Shown: positions 6,586 through 15,158 of the stretch, one piece after another
How the letters are laid out: each line of letters begins with the position of its first letter
How positions within the stretch are numbered: position 1 is the stretch's first letter
From: an uncultured Bacteroidales bacterium
Lineage (GTDB): Bacteria > Bacteroidota > Bacteroidia > Bacteroidales > Bacteroidaceae
NCBI GenBank assembly: GCA_902800925.1
Contig: CADCGD010000047.1
Location: forward strand, 1 to 46,880
Direction: 5' to 3'
Length of the DNA stretch: 46,880 nucleotides
Notes under the pieces: generated by a model
The model's input: only the letters and a program-made list of their open reading frames with translations
What the model was told of the DNA's origin: nothing
Database searches by the model: none
Translations under genes and position numbers: made by a program

Positions 6586-8446
6586 TAAAAATGCAGAAGT
6601 GAAGCCAAACTCGAAGAAGTTGGAGGCTTTGAAGGAGTATTTCGCAGGGTGCTTTACCAAAGAAGGGACCTTTGATATTGAAAGGTTCAAAGAGATGATG
6701 AAGGACGAAGTGGATATCAGCAATGAGGGATATTCATTAGACTTCTTAGGTAAGGACTATGCAAACCTGATTGCCTCGATTGATACGACAACGGTGATAG
6801 AACCGGATTTGGAGCACAATAGCAAGCCAGAAAACAAAGATAGTGAGAACATCTATATCAGTGGTGATAATCTTGATGCATTGAAACACCTATTGAAGTC
6901 GTATGCAGGAGAAGTAAAGTGCATATATATTGATCCTCCATATAATACGGGTGAAGATGACTTCGTTTATAACGATAACTTCCGTTTTACACCAGAGGAA
7001 CTGGAAAAGAAACTTAGTATTGACGAGGATGAAGCCCAGCGCATTATTGACTTGACCTCTCGTGGAAGTAGCACACATTCTGCATGGTTGATGTTTATGT
7101 CACCACGTTTGCAATTGGCACATGACCTGCTGAGCAAGGATGGTGTGATTTTTATCTCAATTGATGATAATGAGCAGGCGAACCTAAAATTACTCTGTGA
7201 CTACATATTTGGTGAGGAGAATTTTGTAGCTCAGTTTATTTGGGAGAAGAGAGTCAATCGTGAAAATAGAAATGAAACTTCTGTCAGACATGACTATATT
7301 CTTTGTTATAGTAAAGAACCATCTGACGAAAAGCGCTTGAAACAAATGCCGATGAATGAGAAAGCATTGGCTAATTATGGTAATCCTGATAATGACCCAA
7401 GAGGACCATGGAAATCAGACCCAGCTCATGCACAAGCTGGGCATGGAACAAAATCACAATTCTATACGTTAGTGGCACCTAATGGTAAAAAACATGAATT
7501 ACCAAGTGGAAGATGCTGGTTATACACTCAGCCTGTCATGGAAGGAGCAATAAAAGACAATCGAATATGGTTTGGTAATGATGGGAATGGTGTACCTCGC
7601 ATAAAAACATATCTTTATGCAAAAGATAGAGGATTGACCCCAGAAACCATGCTGTTTGCCAAAGATGCCTCAACAAACGAAAAGGCAAAAAACTATATTA
7701 AAGACTTGTTTGATGGAGTTGCTGTCTTTGAGACGCCAAAACCCGTTGAACTCATTAACATATTGACAAAAATGGCTTCTGGTAATGATATTGTTGTTGA
7801 CTTCTTTTCTGGAAGTGCATCGACAGCAGAGTCCATAATGAGAAGAAACCTTGATGGTTTACAAAGGAAATATATTATGGTTCAATGGCAAGAAAAATGT
7901 AAAGAAGATAGTGAAGCATATAAGGCAGGCTATCGCACCATAGATGAAATCGGCCAAGAGCGCATCAAGCGAGCTGCTGCGAAGATTCGAGAGGAGAATC
8001 CTTTGTTTGCTGGTGACTTAGGCTTTAAGCATTACACATTGAGAGATGTCTCAGACGACGTGCTGGATAAGTTAGAAGCGTTCGATCCACGAGTTTCTGG
8101 CTTTGCCAATAACCTATTGGAAGAGTTTGGACGTGAGACCGTACTGGAAACTTGGAAAGTGAATGATGGCTATGGTATGAATGCCAAAGTAGAGTCTGTG
8201 CAATTGGCAGACTATACAGGCTATCAATGTGGTGACCATCTCTATCTGACAGATGAAGGCATGAGTGATGAAGCCGTTACGGCATTGGTAGATAAATATG
8301 GTGAACAATCGGATTGGGGACCTCATTATGTGGTACTCTTTGGCTATAGCTTTAATTTCGGCACTACCGATGCCTTGAAGAAAAATCTGCCATTGCTGAA
8401 TGAAGGCGAGAAGCAGATAAAGATTAACATTGACATCAGATACTAA
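6566..8446 (+). CDS. mod: Type III restriction-modification methyltransferase (Mod)
   Basis: A 626-residue adenine-N6 DNA methyltransferase. The catalytic motif IV DPPY is at residues 123-126 (IYIDPPYNTGEDDFVYND), and the SAM-binding motif I FFSGSAST comes later, near residue 418. This order is the beta class used by type III Mod subunits. Mod recognises the asymmetric target and is needed both for methylation and for cleavage by Res. The target cannot be read from the sequence; the central region (about 230-380) probably holds the target-recognition domain. The start overlaps the TIR gene by 20 bases, and res begins three bases after the stop. No frameshift or simple repeat suggesting phase variation was seen. 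Confidence 0.93.
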   Translation: MIKQIIDKNAEVKPNSKKLEALKEYFAGCFTKEGTFDIERFKEMMKDEVDISNEGYSLDFLGKDYANLIASIDTTTVIEPDLEHNSKPENKDSENIYISGDNLDALKHLLKSYAGEVKCIYIDPPYNTGEDDFVYNDNFRFTPEELEKKLSIDEDEAQRIIDLTSRGSSTHSAWLMFMSPRLQLAHDLLSKDGVIFISIDDNEQANLKLLCDYIFGEENFVAQFIWEKRVNRENRNETSVRHDYILCYSKEPSDEKRLKQMPMNEKALANYGNPDNDPRGPWKSDPAHAQAGHGTKSQFYTLVAPNGKKHELPSGRCWLYTQPVMEGAIKDNRIWFGNDGNGVPRIKTYLYAKDRGLTPETMLFAKDASTNEKAKNYIKDLFDGVAVFETPKPVELINILTKMASGNDIVVDFFSGSASTAESIMRRNLDGLQRKYIMVQWQEKCKEDSEAYKAGYRTIDEIGQERIKRAAAKIREENPLFAGDLGFKHYTLRDVSDDVLDKLEAFDPRVSGFANNLLEEFGRETVLETWKVNDGYGMNAKVESVQLADYTGYQCGDHLYLTDEGMSDEAVTALVDKYGEQSDWGPHYVVLFGYSFNFGTTDALKKNLPLLNEGEKQIKINIDIRY

Positions 8447-8449
8447 GAC

Positions 8450-11400
8450 ATGGATATCATACTTGAAGCAGGGCTGCCCCATCAGCAAATACCAGTTGAA
8501 AGGTTGGCAAGCGTCTTTGAAAAGACTCATTTAGGTGCGCCTTTAAAGCCATATGAGAATCCACATATAGACCATCAGGATGTTTCTACTGAGTGGGCAC
8601 TTCGTCGTATTGAAAACACAGAAGAACTGAGAGCCTATAACCGCAAGGTGATAATGGCAGAAAATGGCGTATTGAATCTGGACATCAAGATGGAAACGGG
8701 AACAGGTAAGACATATGTTTATACACACTCCATCTATGAACTTCACAAGCAGTATGGGTTTAATAAGTTTGTAGTAATCGTACATTCTTTGCCTGTAAAA
8801 TCTGGTGCTGTTCAGTTTATCAGCGATCCATATGTTCAGAGACATTTTCGCGATACATTAGGTTATGGCTCAGAGATAGAATTGTGCGAAATAGCGGCCC
8901 TGAAGAAAAAGAAAAAGGGACATAACTATTTTCCTTCATCTGTTCGTGACTTTGTAAATGGCTCATGTCAGAACAAGAATAGAATCTACGTCATAGTAGT
9001 CAATCAGCAGTTACTCCAGAAGGGAAAACTATTGGATAAGAAAGACTACGACATAGCTGTACAGGGCTTCGTTCGTCCCTTGGATGCTATCAAAGCTACA
9101 CGTCCTATAGTGATTATTGATGAGCCTCATCGTTTTGAACGCGGTAATACTACTTATAAAAGAATCCTAAGTGAAATTGCGCCTCAGTGTATTATTCGCT
9201 TTGGTGCTACATTCCCACAGATTACAGAAGGCAAAGGTAAACAAAAAGAAACGCATAAGGATTATCTGAATCTTCTGTATAATCTGACGGCTTGTGATGC
9301 TTTCAATCAAAATTTGATTAAAGGTGTTGCCAAAGAGCATTTTAATCCTATTACTTCTGAAAACGAAAAAGTAAAGATTATCAGCATAGACGGGAAAGAA
9401 AGTGTCACCATGCACTTTACTAAGAAGGATCACAGTCAGCGTTTCGTACTGCACAAGGACGAATCGCTTGGTATCATGAGTGAACACCTTTCAGGTATTA
9501 CGGTGAGTGGCATCAGTAGTTCAGAAGTGGAACTGTCGAACGGACAGACAAAGCATGTGGGCGATGAGTTTACGGCAGATATCTATTCGACTTCATATCA
9601 AGAGAATATGATTAGAATGGCTATTCAGCGACATTTTGAAACAGAACGTCAGTTGTTCCATCGTGAAAGTAAAATCAAGACCTTGGCATTGTTCTTCATT
9701 GATAATATTGTATCATTCAGAGGCGATGAGCAAGGTAATGGTGCCTGGCTGCGTGACATCTTCGACAAGTGGTTGGAATATCAGTTAAGGGAGGAGTTGA
9801 AGAATGGTGAAAATTCGGAAGAATATGCCGATTATCTGAATGCCAGTTTGCAGAATATTGCAGGTTGCAGAGCTGGCTACTTTGCAAAGGACAATAATGA
9901 TAGTGATGAGGCAATTGCTGAGGAAGTAGATGATATTCTGAGGAATAAGAAAAAACTCCTTTCGTTCAAGGACGAAAACGGAAATTGGAATATACGACGT
10001 TTCTTGTTCTCCAAGTGGACGCTGAAAGAAGGATGGGATAATCCTAATGTGTTTACTATAGCAAAATTGCGCTCAAGTGGTAGTGAAATAAGTAAACTAC
10101 AGGAAGTTGGACGTGGTTTGCGTTTGCCTGTTGATGAATATGGCAACAGAACAAGTAGCAATGACTTCATGCTTAACTACATCGTTGACTTTACGGAAAA
10201 AGACTTTGCTGACAAGCTTGTTCGCGAGATTAATGGTGACATTGCGAAGAAAGACTCACAGCACATTATATTGAATAGCGATGAGTTAGGACGTGTGGCT
10301 AATATTCGTGGTTTGGGTAATGGTATGGCCTTGCTGATGGAACTTATGCAGAAAGGTTGGGTTATTATGCAAGGTTCTGACATTATTGTTGTTGATGATA
10401 GAATTATGGACTTTAAGAATGAATACCCAGAATTCAATCTTGACAGTCTGAACCTGAACCGAGTCATTGACCGTAATGCTTCTAATAATCGCTTAATGGT
10501 GAAGATTCGAAAGCCCAACTATCAGAAGATAGAAGCTTTATGGCAAGAGATTAATAAGAAGTATCTGATGTTCTATCAGAAGGATATCGACAAAGAGATT
10601 GAGAAAGCACTACCATCTATCTTGGAAGAGGGAGTTTTCTCAAAGATGTCTGTTTCTTCAGAGCGTTCTGAGATTCAAGTAGATCAAAATGGAGCCACTG
10701 TAGTTAGTGAGGCTAACGTAACATATATGTTATATGGTAGGGATATGCCTTATCATGAGTTCCTTAAACGAGCCAATAAAGCTACTGCTATCCCTATTGA
10801 AATGATACATAAAGTCATTTGTGATTATGCCAAGAGTCATGAAGGTTTCAAAAACAACCTAATCAACGACTTGACTTTATCACAGTTTATTAGTCGATTC
10901 CGTGATTGGAAAATCGAGCATCTTGGAGGATGTATCTCATATAAGCAGGCGAACTATCGAACAAAAACGACAGCCTTAACGAATGCTGATGGTAGCGTAA
11001 GGGATGAAGTTGTAATGGGCAGACTTGGCAAGAAAACGGATAACTCGCAGAGCCCAGCAGAGTATCTCTACGAACCTATTGCTTTCGATTCACCATTGGA
11101 AAGAACTAACATCTTAGATAAAATAGATGTGGCAGAGTTGATTGTGTATGGTAAGATTCCCAATAGCAGTATTCGTATCCCAACAATTACAGATGAAACC
11201 TATTCGCCAGACTTCATGTATGTGGTCAAAAAGAAAGATGGCACCATGCAGATGAATGTTGTTATAGAGACCAAAGACGTCAATCAAGAAACCGATTTGC
11301 GCCCTAAAGAGAGTGCGAAGATTGATTGTGCGAAGTTGTTCTTTGAACAAATCTCAAAGGATAATCCTTCACTTCCAGTCAAATTTGAAAGGCAGATTAA

Positions 11401-11455
11401 TCGGCAAAGGATGAATGAAATTATTGACAAACTGATTTGTAGAAATTTGATGTAA
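8450..11455 (+). CDS. res: Type III restriction endonuclease subunit (Res)
   Basis: A 1001-residue superfamily 2 helicase-nuclease that forms the Res part of the type III complex with Mod. The Walker A motif METGTGKT ends at residue 88 and the DEAD-like motif II is VIIDEPHRFERG near residue 223. Later helicase motifs include the segment TLKEGWDNPNVF and EVGRGLRLP. The C-terminal nuclease shows SPDFMYVV and IETKDV (about 918-942), the PD-(D/E)XK core of type III Res. Length and motif order are complete, so the enzyme is probably active. It follows mod by three bases and ends the operon; about 100 AT-rich bases precede the next gene. Confidence 0.93.
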   Translation: MDIILEAGLPHQQIPVERLASVFEKTHLGAPLKPYENPHIDHQDVSTEWALRRIENTEELRAYNRKVIMAENGVLNLDIKMETGTGKTYVYTHSIYELHKQYGFNKFVVIVHSLPVKSGAVQFISDPYVQRHFRDTLGYGSEIELCEIAALKKKKKGHNYFPSSVRDFVNGSCQNKNRIYVIVVNQQLLQKGKLLDKKDYDIAVQGFVRPLDAIKATRPIVIIDEPHRFERGNTTYKRILSEIAPQCIIRFGATFPQITEGKGKQKETHKDYLNLLYNLTACDAFNQNLIKGVAKEHFNPITSENEKVKIISIDGKESVTMHFTKKDHSQRFVLHKDESLGIMSEHLSGITVSGISSSEVELSNGQTKHVGDEFTADIYSTSYQENMIRMAIQRHFETERQLFHRESKIKTLALFFIDNIVSFRGDEQGNGAWLRDIFDKWLEYQLREELKNGENSEEYADYLNASLQNIAGCRAGYFAKDNNDSDEAIAEEVDDILRNKKKLLSFKDENGNWNIRRFLFSKWTLKEGWDNPNVFTIAKLRSSGSEISKLQEVGRGLRLPVDEYGNRTSSNDFMLNYIVDFTEKDFADKLVREINGDIAKKDSQHIILNSDELGRVANIRGLGNGMALLMELMQKGWVIMQGSDIIVVDDRIMDFKNEYPEFNLDSLNLNRVIDRNASNNRLMVKIRKPNYQKIEALWQEINKKYLMFYQKDIDKEIEKALPSILEEGVFSKMSVSSERSEIQVDQNGATVVSEANVTYMLYGRDMPYHEFLKRANKATAIPIEMIHKVICDYAKSHEGFKNNLINDLTLSQFISRFRDWKIEHLGGCISYKQANYRTKTTALTNADGSVRDEVVMGRLGKKTDNSQSPAEYLYEPIAFDSPLERTNILDKIDVAELIVYGKIPNSSIRIPTITDETYSPDFMYVVKKKDGTMQMNVVIETKDVNQETDLRPKESAKIDCAKLFFEQISKDNPSLPVKFERQINRQRMNEIIDKLICRNLM

Positions 11456-11555
11456 CAGAGTAACTCTATTACAAAAAACTGCAGCATATACTATTGGGTA
11501 AAATGTAGAATGTAATTTAAAGCGACGAAGTAGAAAGAATAGAAACAGATGTAAT

Positions 11556-12566
11556 ATGGATTTCTTTGAAAAGATAGAATATACGGAAGAAGATTTGCGA
11601 GAACTGATTAGTTCTCAAGCTGAAGAATCTATACATTTGGATTTTAAGGCTGCAGGTGCCTTAGATAAGACCAATGAAAAAAGAGCTGAAATAGCTAAAG
11701 ATGTTTCGGCATTTGCGAATTCGGATGGAGGTATAATAGTATATGGTATAATTGAAGAAAATCATGTAGCAAGTAATTTTTCATTTTTAGATGGAAATGA
11801 ATATACAAAAGAATGGCTAGAACGTGTTATTAATGATGGCGTCCAAAGGCGTATCTTAGGAATACAGATTTCCCCAATAAGAGTAAATGGGGATATAAAA
11901 CAAACTGTGTATGTTGTTAAGATACCTCGTAGCGCGAATGCTCCTCATATGTGTGTCAAAAGACACATCTACTATAGACGGTTCAATTTCGAATCTGTGC
12001 CAATGGAAGATTATGAAATTAGAGACTTGTATAATAGAACTTCTATCCCTAAATTAGGAATAATTGGATGTTTCCTAAGCAAGATGCCCCCAAAATTAGG
12101 GAATCAGAAATCCACTAAATTTTCATTCGTAGTAATGATAGACAACTATGGAAGAGTTTTGTGTCACGATTATAAGCTCATATCATATTTCTTTTGTGTT
12201 GATGATAATCTATCGCCAAAATATACCCCAGCACTCCCTCTCATTACCAAAGCAAAAACTCTTGAAATTGGAGACATGTATTGTACTAAAATATCAACGC
12301 CATCAATTGAATCCATCTTCCCCAAAGAGAAAATCGAATTTGGTCATGTGGAAATTGAAGTTCCTATAGATGACGTAGAATCATTCATGAGTAAAACTTT
12401 CGTTGTTTCTACCCTGTACTGGGAAGGAGGTGGCCAAGAAAGCATATTATATTTCTGCAATGGGGATGAGTCAATATATGAAAGGGATAAGATCGAAAAG
12501 TACATCCCGGAACATCTACAACAATATATTCTGGGGTACACAGAAAACGAATGCAAGACGTTATAG
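11556..12566 (+). CDS. AlbA_2/Schlafen-type putative ATP-binding protein
   Basis: The first 170 residues carry the AlbA_2 pattern: ESIHLDFK at 24-31 and DVSAFANSDGGIIVYGI at 49-65. This domain, formerly DUF4062/AAA_4-like, is related to the core of eukaryotic Schlafen proteins, and bacterial members are often found in defence islands and may cut RNA or bind nucleotides. The remaining 165 residues are not recognised. No membrane segment is visible. It lies 100 bases after res and 18 bases before the broken TIR gene, so those two may form a pair. Its role is unknown; anti-phage activity is suggested only by location. Confidence 0.7.
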   Translation: MDFFEKIEYTEEDLRELISSQAEESIHLDFKAAGALDKTNEKRAEIAKDVSAFANSDGGIIVYGIIEENHVASNFSFLDGNEYTKEWLERVINDGVQRRILGIQISPIRVNGDIKQTVYVVKIPRSANAPHMCVKRHIYYRRFNFESVPMEDYEIRDLYNRTSIPKLGIIGCFLSKMPPKLGNQKSTKFSFVVMIDNYGRVLCHDYKLISYFFCVDDNLSPKYTPALPLITKAKTLEIGDMYCTKISTPSIESIFPKEKIEFGHVEIEVPIDDVESFMSKTFVVSTLYWEGGGQESILYFCNGDESIYERDKIEKYIPEHLQQYILGYTENECKTL

Positions 12567-12584
12567 AAATTAATAATACGTGAT

Positions 12585-13610
12585 ATGGCAAAAGAAGACA
12601 GACAAATAAAAGAATTGATAAATGAAGGGCTTTCAATCATTAGCCAAATGAAGATTAGGTCAGATTCTTATGCTGGACCTAACACCAATAAATTGAAAGA
12701 AATTGTAAAGAACTTATATCCTCTTATTTCTAATGATTACCCATTGTTAAGGGATATACTTTCTAAAGCGGAAACAAAACTTATAGAGAATGGAATTATC
12801 AATGCCTTTTTCTTTGGTGACATTAGAACTTCTCTTAAAATATTGAAGGCAAATTATTCCCGCCCTCCAAAAATCTTTATCAGTCATAAAAGTGAAGATG
12901 AAGCCTTTGTTAAGGCTCTTGTAAAGTTACTTAGACTTTATATAGGGTCTGAGACAGAAAAGATTTTTTGTAGTTCTGTTCCAACATATAAGATTGGAAT
13001 AGGCAAAGAAATCTTTCCAGAAATAAAATCTCAGTTTGAGGGTAATGATATATAATGCTATTCATTCCTTACTGCAGATTGTGAATATGATGACTTGGAT
13101 GGAGTCATTGATAATAAATTCATATCCATAAAAGTCAATGCAAAAGATGCAACAGACAGAATGAATGAGTTTATATATAAAGTTCTTGACTTCTTTAATC
13201 TTCCCCAACTTGAACTATCTGTTCTTTCGCAATGGGAGTCAGATAGAAACGAATTCCTCAAGGAAGTATGCAAACTTGATTTAGATGGAGATCAGAGAAA
13301 GAAAACAAAAGATAGTGAGAATCCGAAGCCGGATTCTTTGTCTGACTTTGACAAAAAACACTTAAAGGAATGGGCAAACAGTGATGATGGGGAATGCTGG
13401 ATAATTGAAACAATAGATGGCTCTTTTATTCAGATCGGAGAAGAAGAAATTTGTGTTAATAGTGGGAGGGAAAGAGCAGAATGGGACAACTTCTTTGAGC
13501 GACTAATAGAACTTGGATTTGCAGTTATAGATCGGCCCAATAGTGACGGAAGTCCTATATACAAATTGAAGAAATCTGGATATGATTATGTAGAATCATT
13601 AAAAGCATAA
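12585..13610 (+). pseudogene. TIR domain protein interrupted by a stop and an internal loss
   Basis: The N-terminal half ends in PPKIFISHKSEDEAFVKALV and KIGIGKEIFPEIKSQFEGND, the first parts of a TIR domain. An in-frame TAA follows at 13053-13055. The same frame then continues without a break as YSFLTADCEYDDLDGVIDNK, the later part of such TIR proteins, followed by a C-terminal region with a possible winged-helix look. From memory, relatives have about 30 more residues between these halves, including the LNEMG-like segment with the catalytic glutamate. So the gene seems to have lost that segment and gained a stop. Translation of the second half alone would need a TTG at 13095. The product is probably inactive. 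Confidence 0.75.
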
Positions 13611-13707
13611 GTTATACAAAAAGTAATTACTGGATAACTACAATATATTGTTTTTAACAGAATAGCAATTGGAATAAAAATAGTAACTTTGCAAGCTAGA
13701 TATTAGT
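13611..13707 (+). promoter_or_regulatory. Intergenic region with promoter TAACTTTG (13684-13691)
   Basis: TAACTTTG fits TAnnTTTG and lies 17 bases before the ATG of the AlbA fragment. The region is very AT-rich and no -33 box is clear. Confidence 0.5.
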
Positions 13708-13949
13708 ATGGACGAGAAAACAATAAAAGAAGCACTACGGAAAGGTGAGCGGGTGACGCTGGAGTGCAAGAAGCTAAGGCTGAGGTGCCGAAGTCAATTT
13801 GGCAGACGTATTCGGCTTTTGCCAATACTATAGGTGGACTGATTCTGCTTGGCGTGGATGAAGACATGCAGGTAAAAGAAATCTTTTCTGAAAGCAAATT
13901 GGCTCCAAGTTACAAGTATAGGACTAATTGGATTACATTCTACAAGTGA
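13708..13949 (+). pseudogene. AlbA_2 domain fragment, frameshifted and truncated
   Basis: The ATG at 13708 opens MDEKTIKEALRKGERVTLEC, the usual start of an AlbA_2-type transcriptional regulator or ATP-binding protein. One base seems to be missing near 13768, and the next frame carries on as EAKAEVPKSIWQTYSAFANT followed by IGGLILLGVDEDMQ. The family signature SAFANTIGG is therefore intact, but the sequence stops after about 80 codons, whereas full-length members have 350-500 residues. It has its own promoter. A second AlbA_2 gene lies about 2 kb upstream, but the two differ too much to be a recent duplication. Confidence 0.75.
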
Positions 13950-13999
13950 CGAACTTCGATAAAATGCAGAGAGAATAACGATATACGGAATAAAAGCAT

Positions 14000-14007
14000 T
14001 AACTTTG
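14000..14007 (+). promoter_or_regulatory. -7 box of the rhuM-family gene
   Basis: TAACTTTG lies 15 bases before the ATG at 14023, which implies a very short 5' leader. Confidence 0.6.
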
Positions 14008-14022
14008 CAAACGAAATGAGAT

Positions 14023-14982
14023 ATGGCAAAACGTAGAGAAATAAGGAATAGTACGGCAGAGTTCCTCATCTTTCAGATAGAAGGAAAGGAACAAGGGGTA
14101 GAGGTGTACTATAAGGACAAGACTGTGTGGTGTACCCAGAAAGCAATGGGTATGCTGTTTGACTGCTCAACGGACAATGTGGGACTTCATCTGAAGAACA
14201 TATTTACAAGCGGTGAACTGGTTACTCAGTTCTACAACCTCGATGCCATCATCAGTGTGGGGTATCGTGTCAATAGCATCCGGGCTACTCAGTTCCGTCA
14301 GTGGGCCACAAGTGTACTTCGTGAATATGCCATTCGTGGTTATGTGCTGGACAGGAAACGAATGGAGAATGGCACGTTCTTGGATGAGGACTACTTTGAA
14401 CACCTGTTAGCGGAGATTCGAGAGATCCGTTTGTCTGAGCGACGTTTCTATCAGAAATTGACGGACATCTATGCGACAGCAGTTGATTATAATTGTGATG
14501 CGCCAACGACAAGGCTCTTCTTTAAGATGATGCAGAACAAGATGCACTATGCTGTTCATGGACGCACAGCCGCAGAGTTAATAGTTGAGCGTGCTGATGC
14601 TGAACAGGAACACATGGGGTTGACGACTTGGGAAAACGCACCTGACGGCAAAATAGTAAAGACAGATGTGTCGATAGCCAAGAACTACCTAAAAGAGGTG
14701 GAACTGGCAGACATGGGGCAGTTGGTGAATGGTGTACTGGAATTGGCAGAACGTATGGCTAAACGTCATATCCCAATGACAATGGAGGACTGGGCCAAAC
14801 AGATTGATACCATCTTGGCGGCTGGTGGTAATGAAGTGCTGCAAACGGCAGGTTCTGTAACAGCTGAAGAAGCCAAAGAACATGCCGAGACAGAATTTGA
14901 GAAGTACCGCATCGTACAGGATCGTTTGTTCCAGAGTGACTTTGACAAGTATTTGGGTGAATTGCCTTTTGAAGATCAGTAA
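14023..14982 (+). CDS. RhuM family protein (virulence RhuM/Fic-associated)
   Basis: The 319 residues match the RhuM family, named from a Salmonella pathogenicity island gene and common in Bacteroidota mobile regions; its molecular function is unknown. Recognisable parts are VWCTQKAMGMLFDCSTDNV near the start, ATQFRQWATSVLREYAIRGY, and AETEFEKYRIVQDRLFQSDF near the end. From memory, relatives have about 20 more residues between GEL and FYNLDAIISVGYRVNS; here the two are joined by only VTQ, so a short in-frame loss is likely. The reading frame is otherwise intact. It has its own promoter and marks the right end of the island. Confidence 0.82.
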   Translation: MAKRREIRNSTAEFLIFQIEGKEQGVEVYYKDKTVWCTQKAMGMLFDCSTDNVGLHLKNIFTSGELVTQFYNLDAIISVGYRVNSIRATQFRQWATSVLREYAIRGYVLDRKRMENGTFLDEDYFEHLLAEIREIRLSERRFYQKLTDIYATAVDYNCDAPTTRLFFKMMQNKMHYAVHGRTAAELIVERADAEQEHMGLTTWENAPDGKIVKTDVSIAKNYLKEVELADMGQLVNGVLELAERMAKRHIPMTMEDWAKQIDTILAAGGNEVLQTAGSVTAEEAKEHAETEFEKYRIVQDRLFQSDFDKYLGELPFEDQ

Positions 14983-15142
14983 TATCCTGTATGCAACATG
15001 CCATTACGGTAGAGGGACGTAGCCTAATACTTTATATAAAGAAAGATTGCGATTTCTTACAAAGTTACGAAAAATCTGGCAAACACCATCCATTAGTCGA
15101 ATGAAAAATCTTGTAATGGTAGCAAGTTTCAAGAAAAAGTAG

Positions 15143-15150
15143 TATCTTTG
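15143..15150 (+). promoter_or_regulatory. -7 box of the RecD-like gene
   Basis: TATCTTTG lies eight bases before the ATG at 15159, so the transcript may be nearly leaderless. This closeness supports the chosen start or a slightly later one. Confidence 0.55.
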
Positions 15151-15158
15151 CACCATCA

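Noticed and set aside
13053-13055. Programmed read-through of the TAA in the second TIR gene
   Set aside because: A piece of the TIR domain also appears to be missing at the same point, so loss is the simpler explanation.
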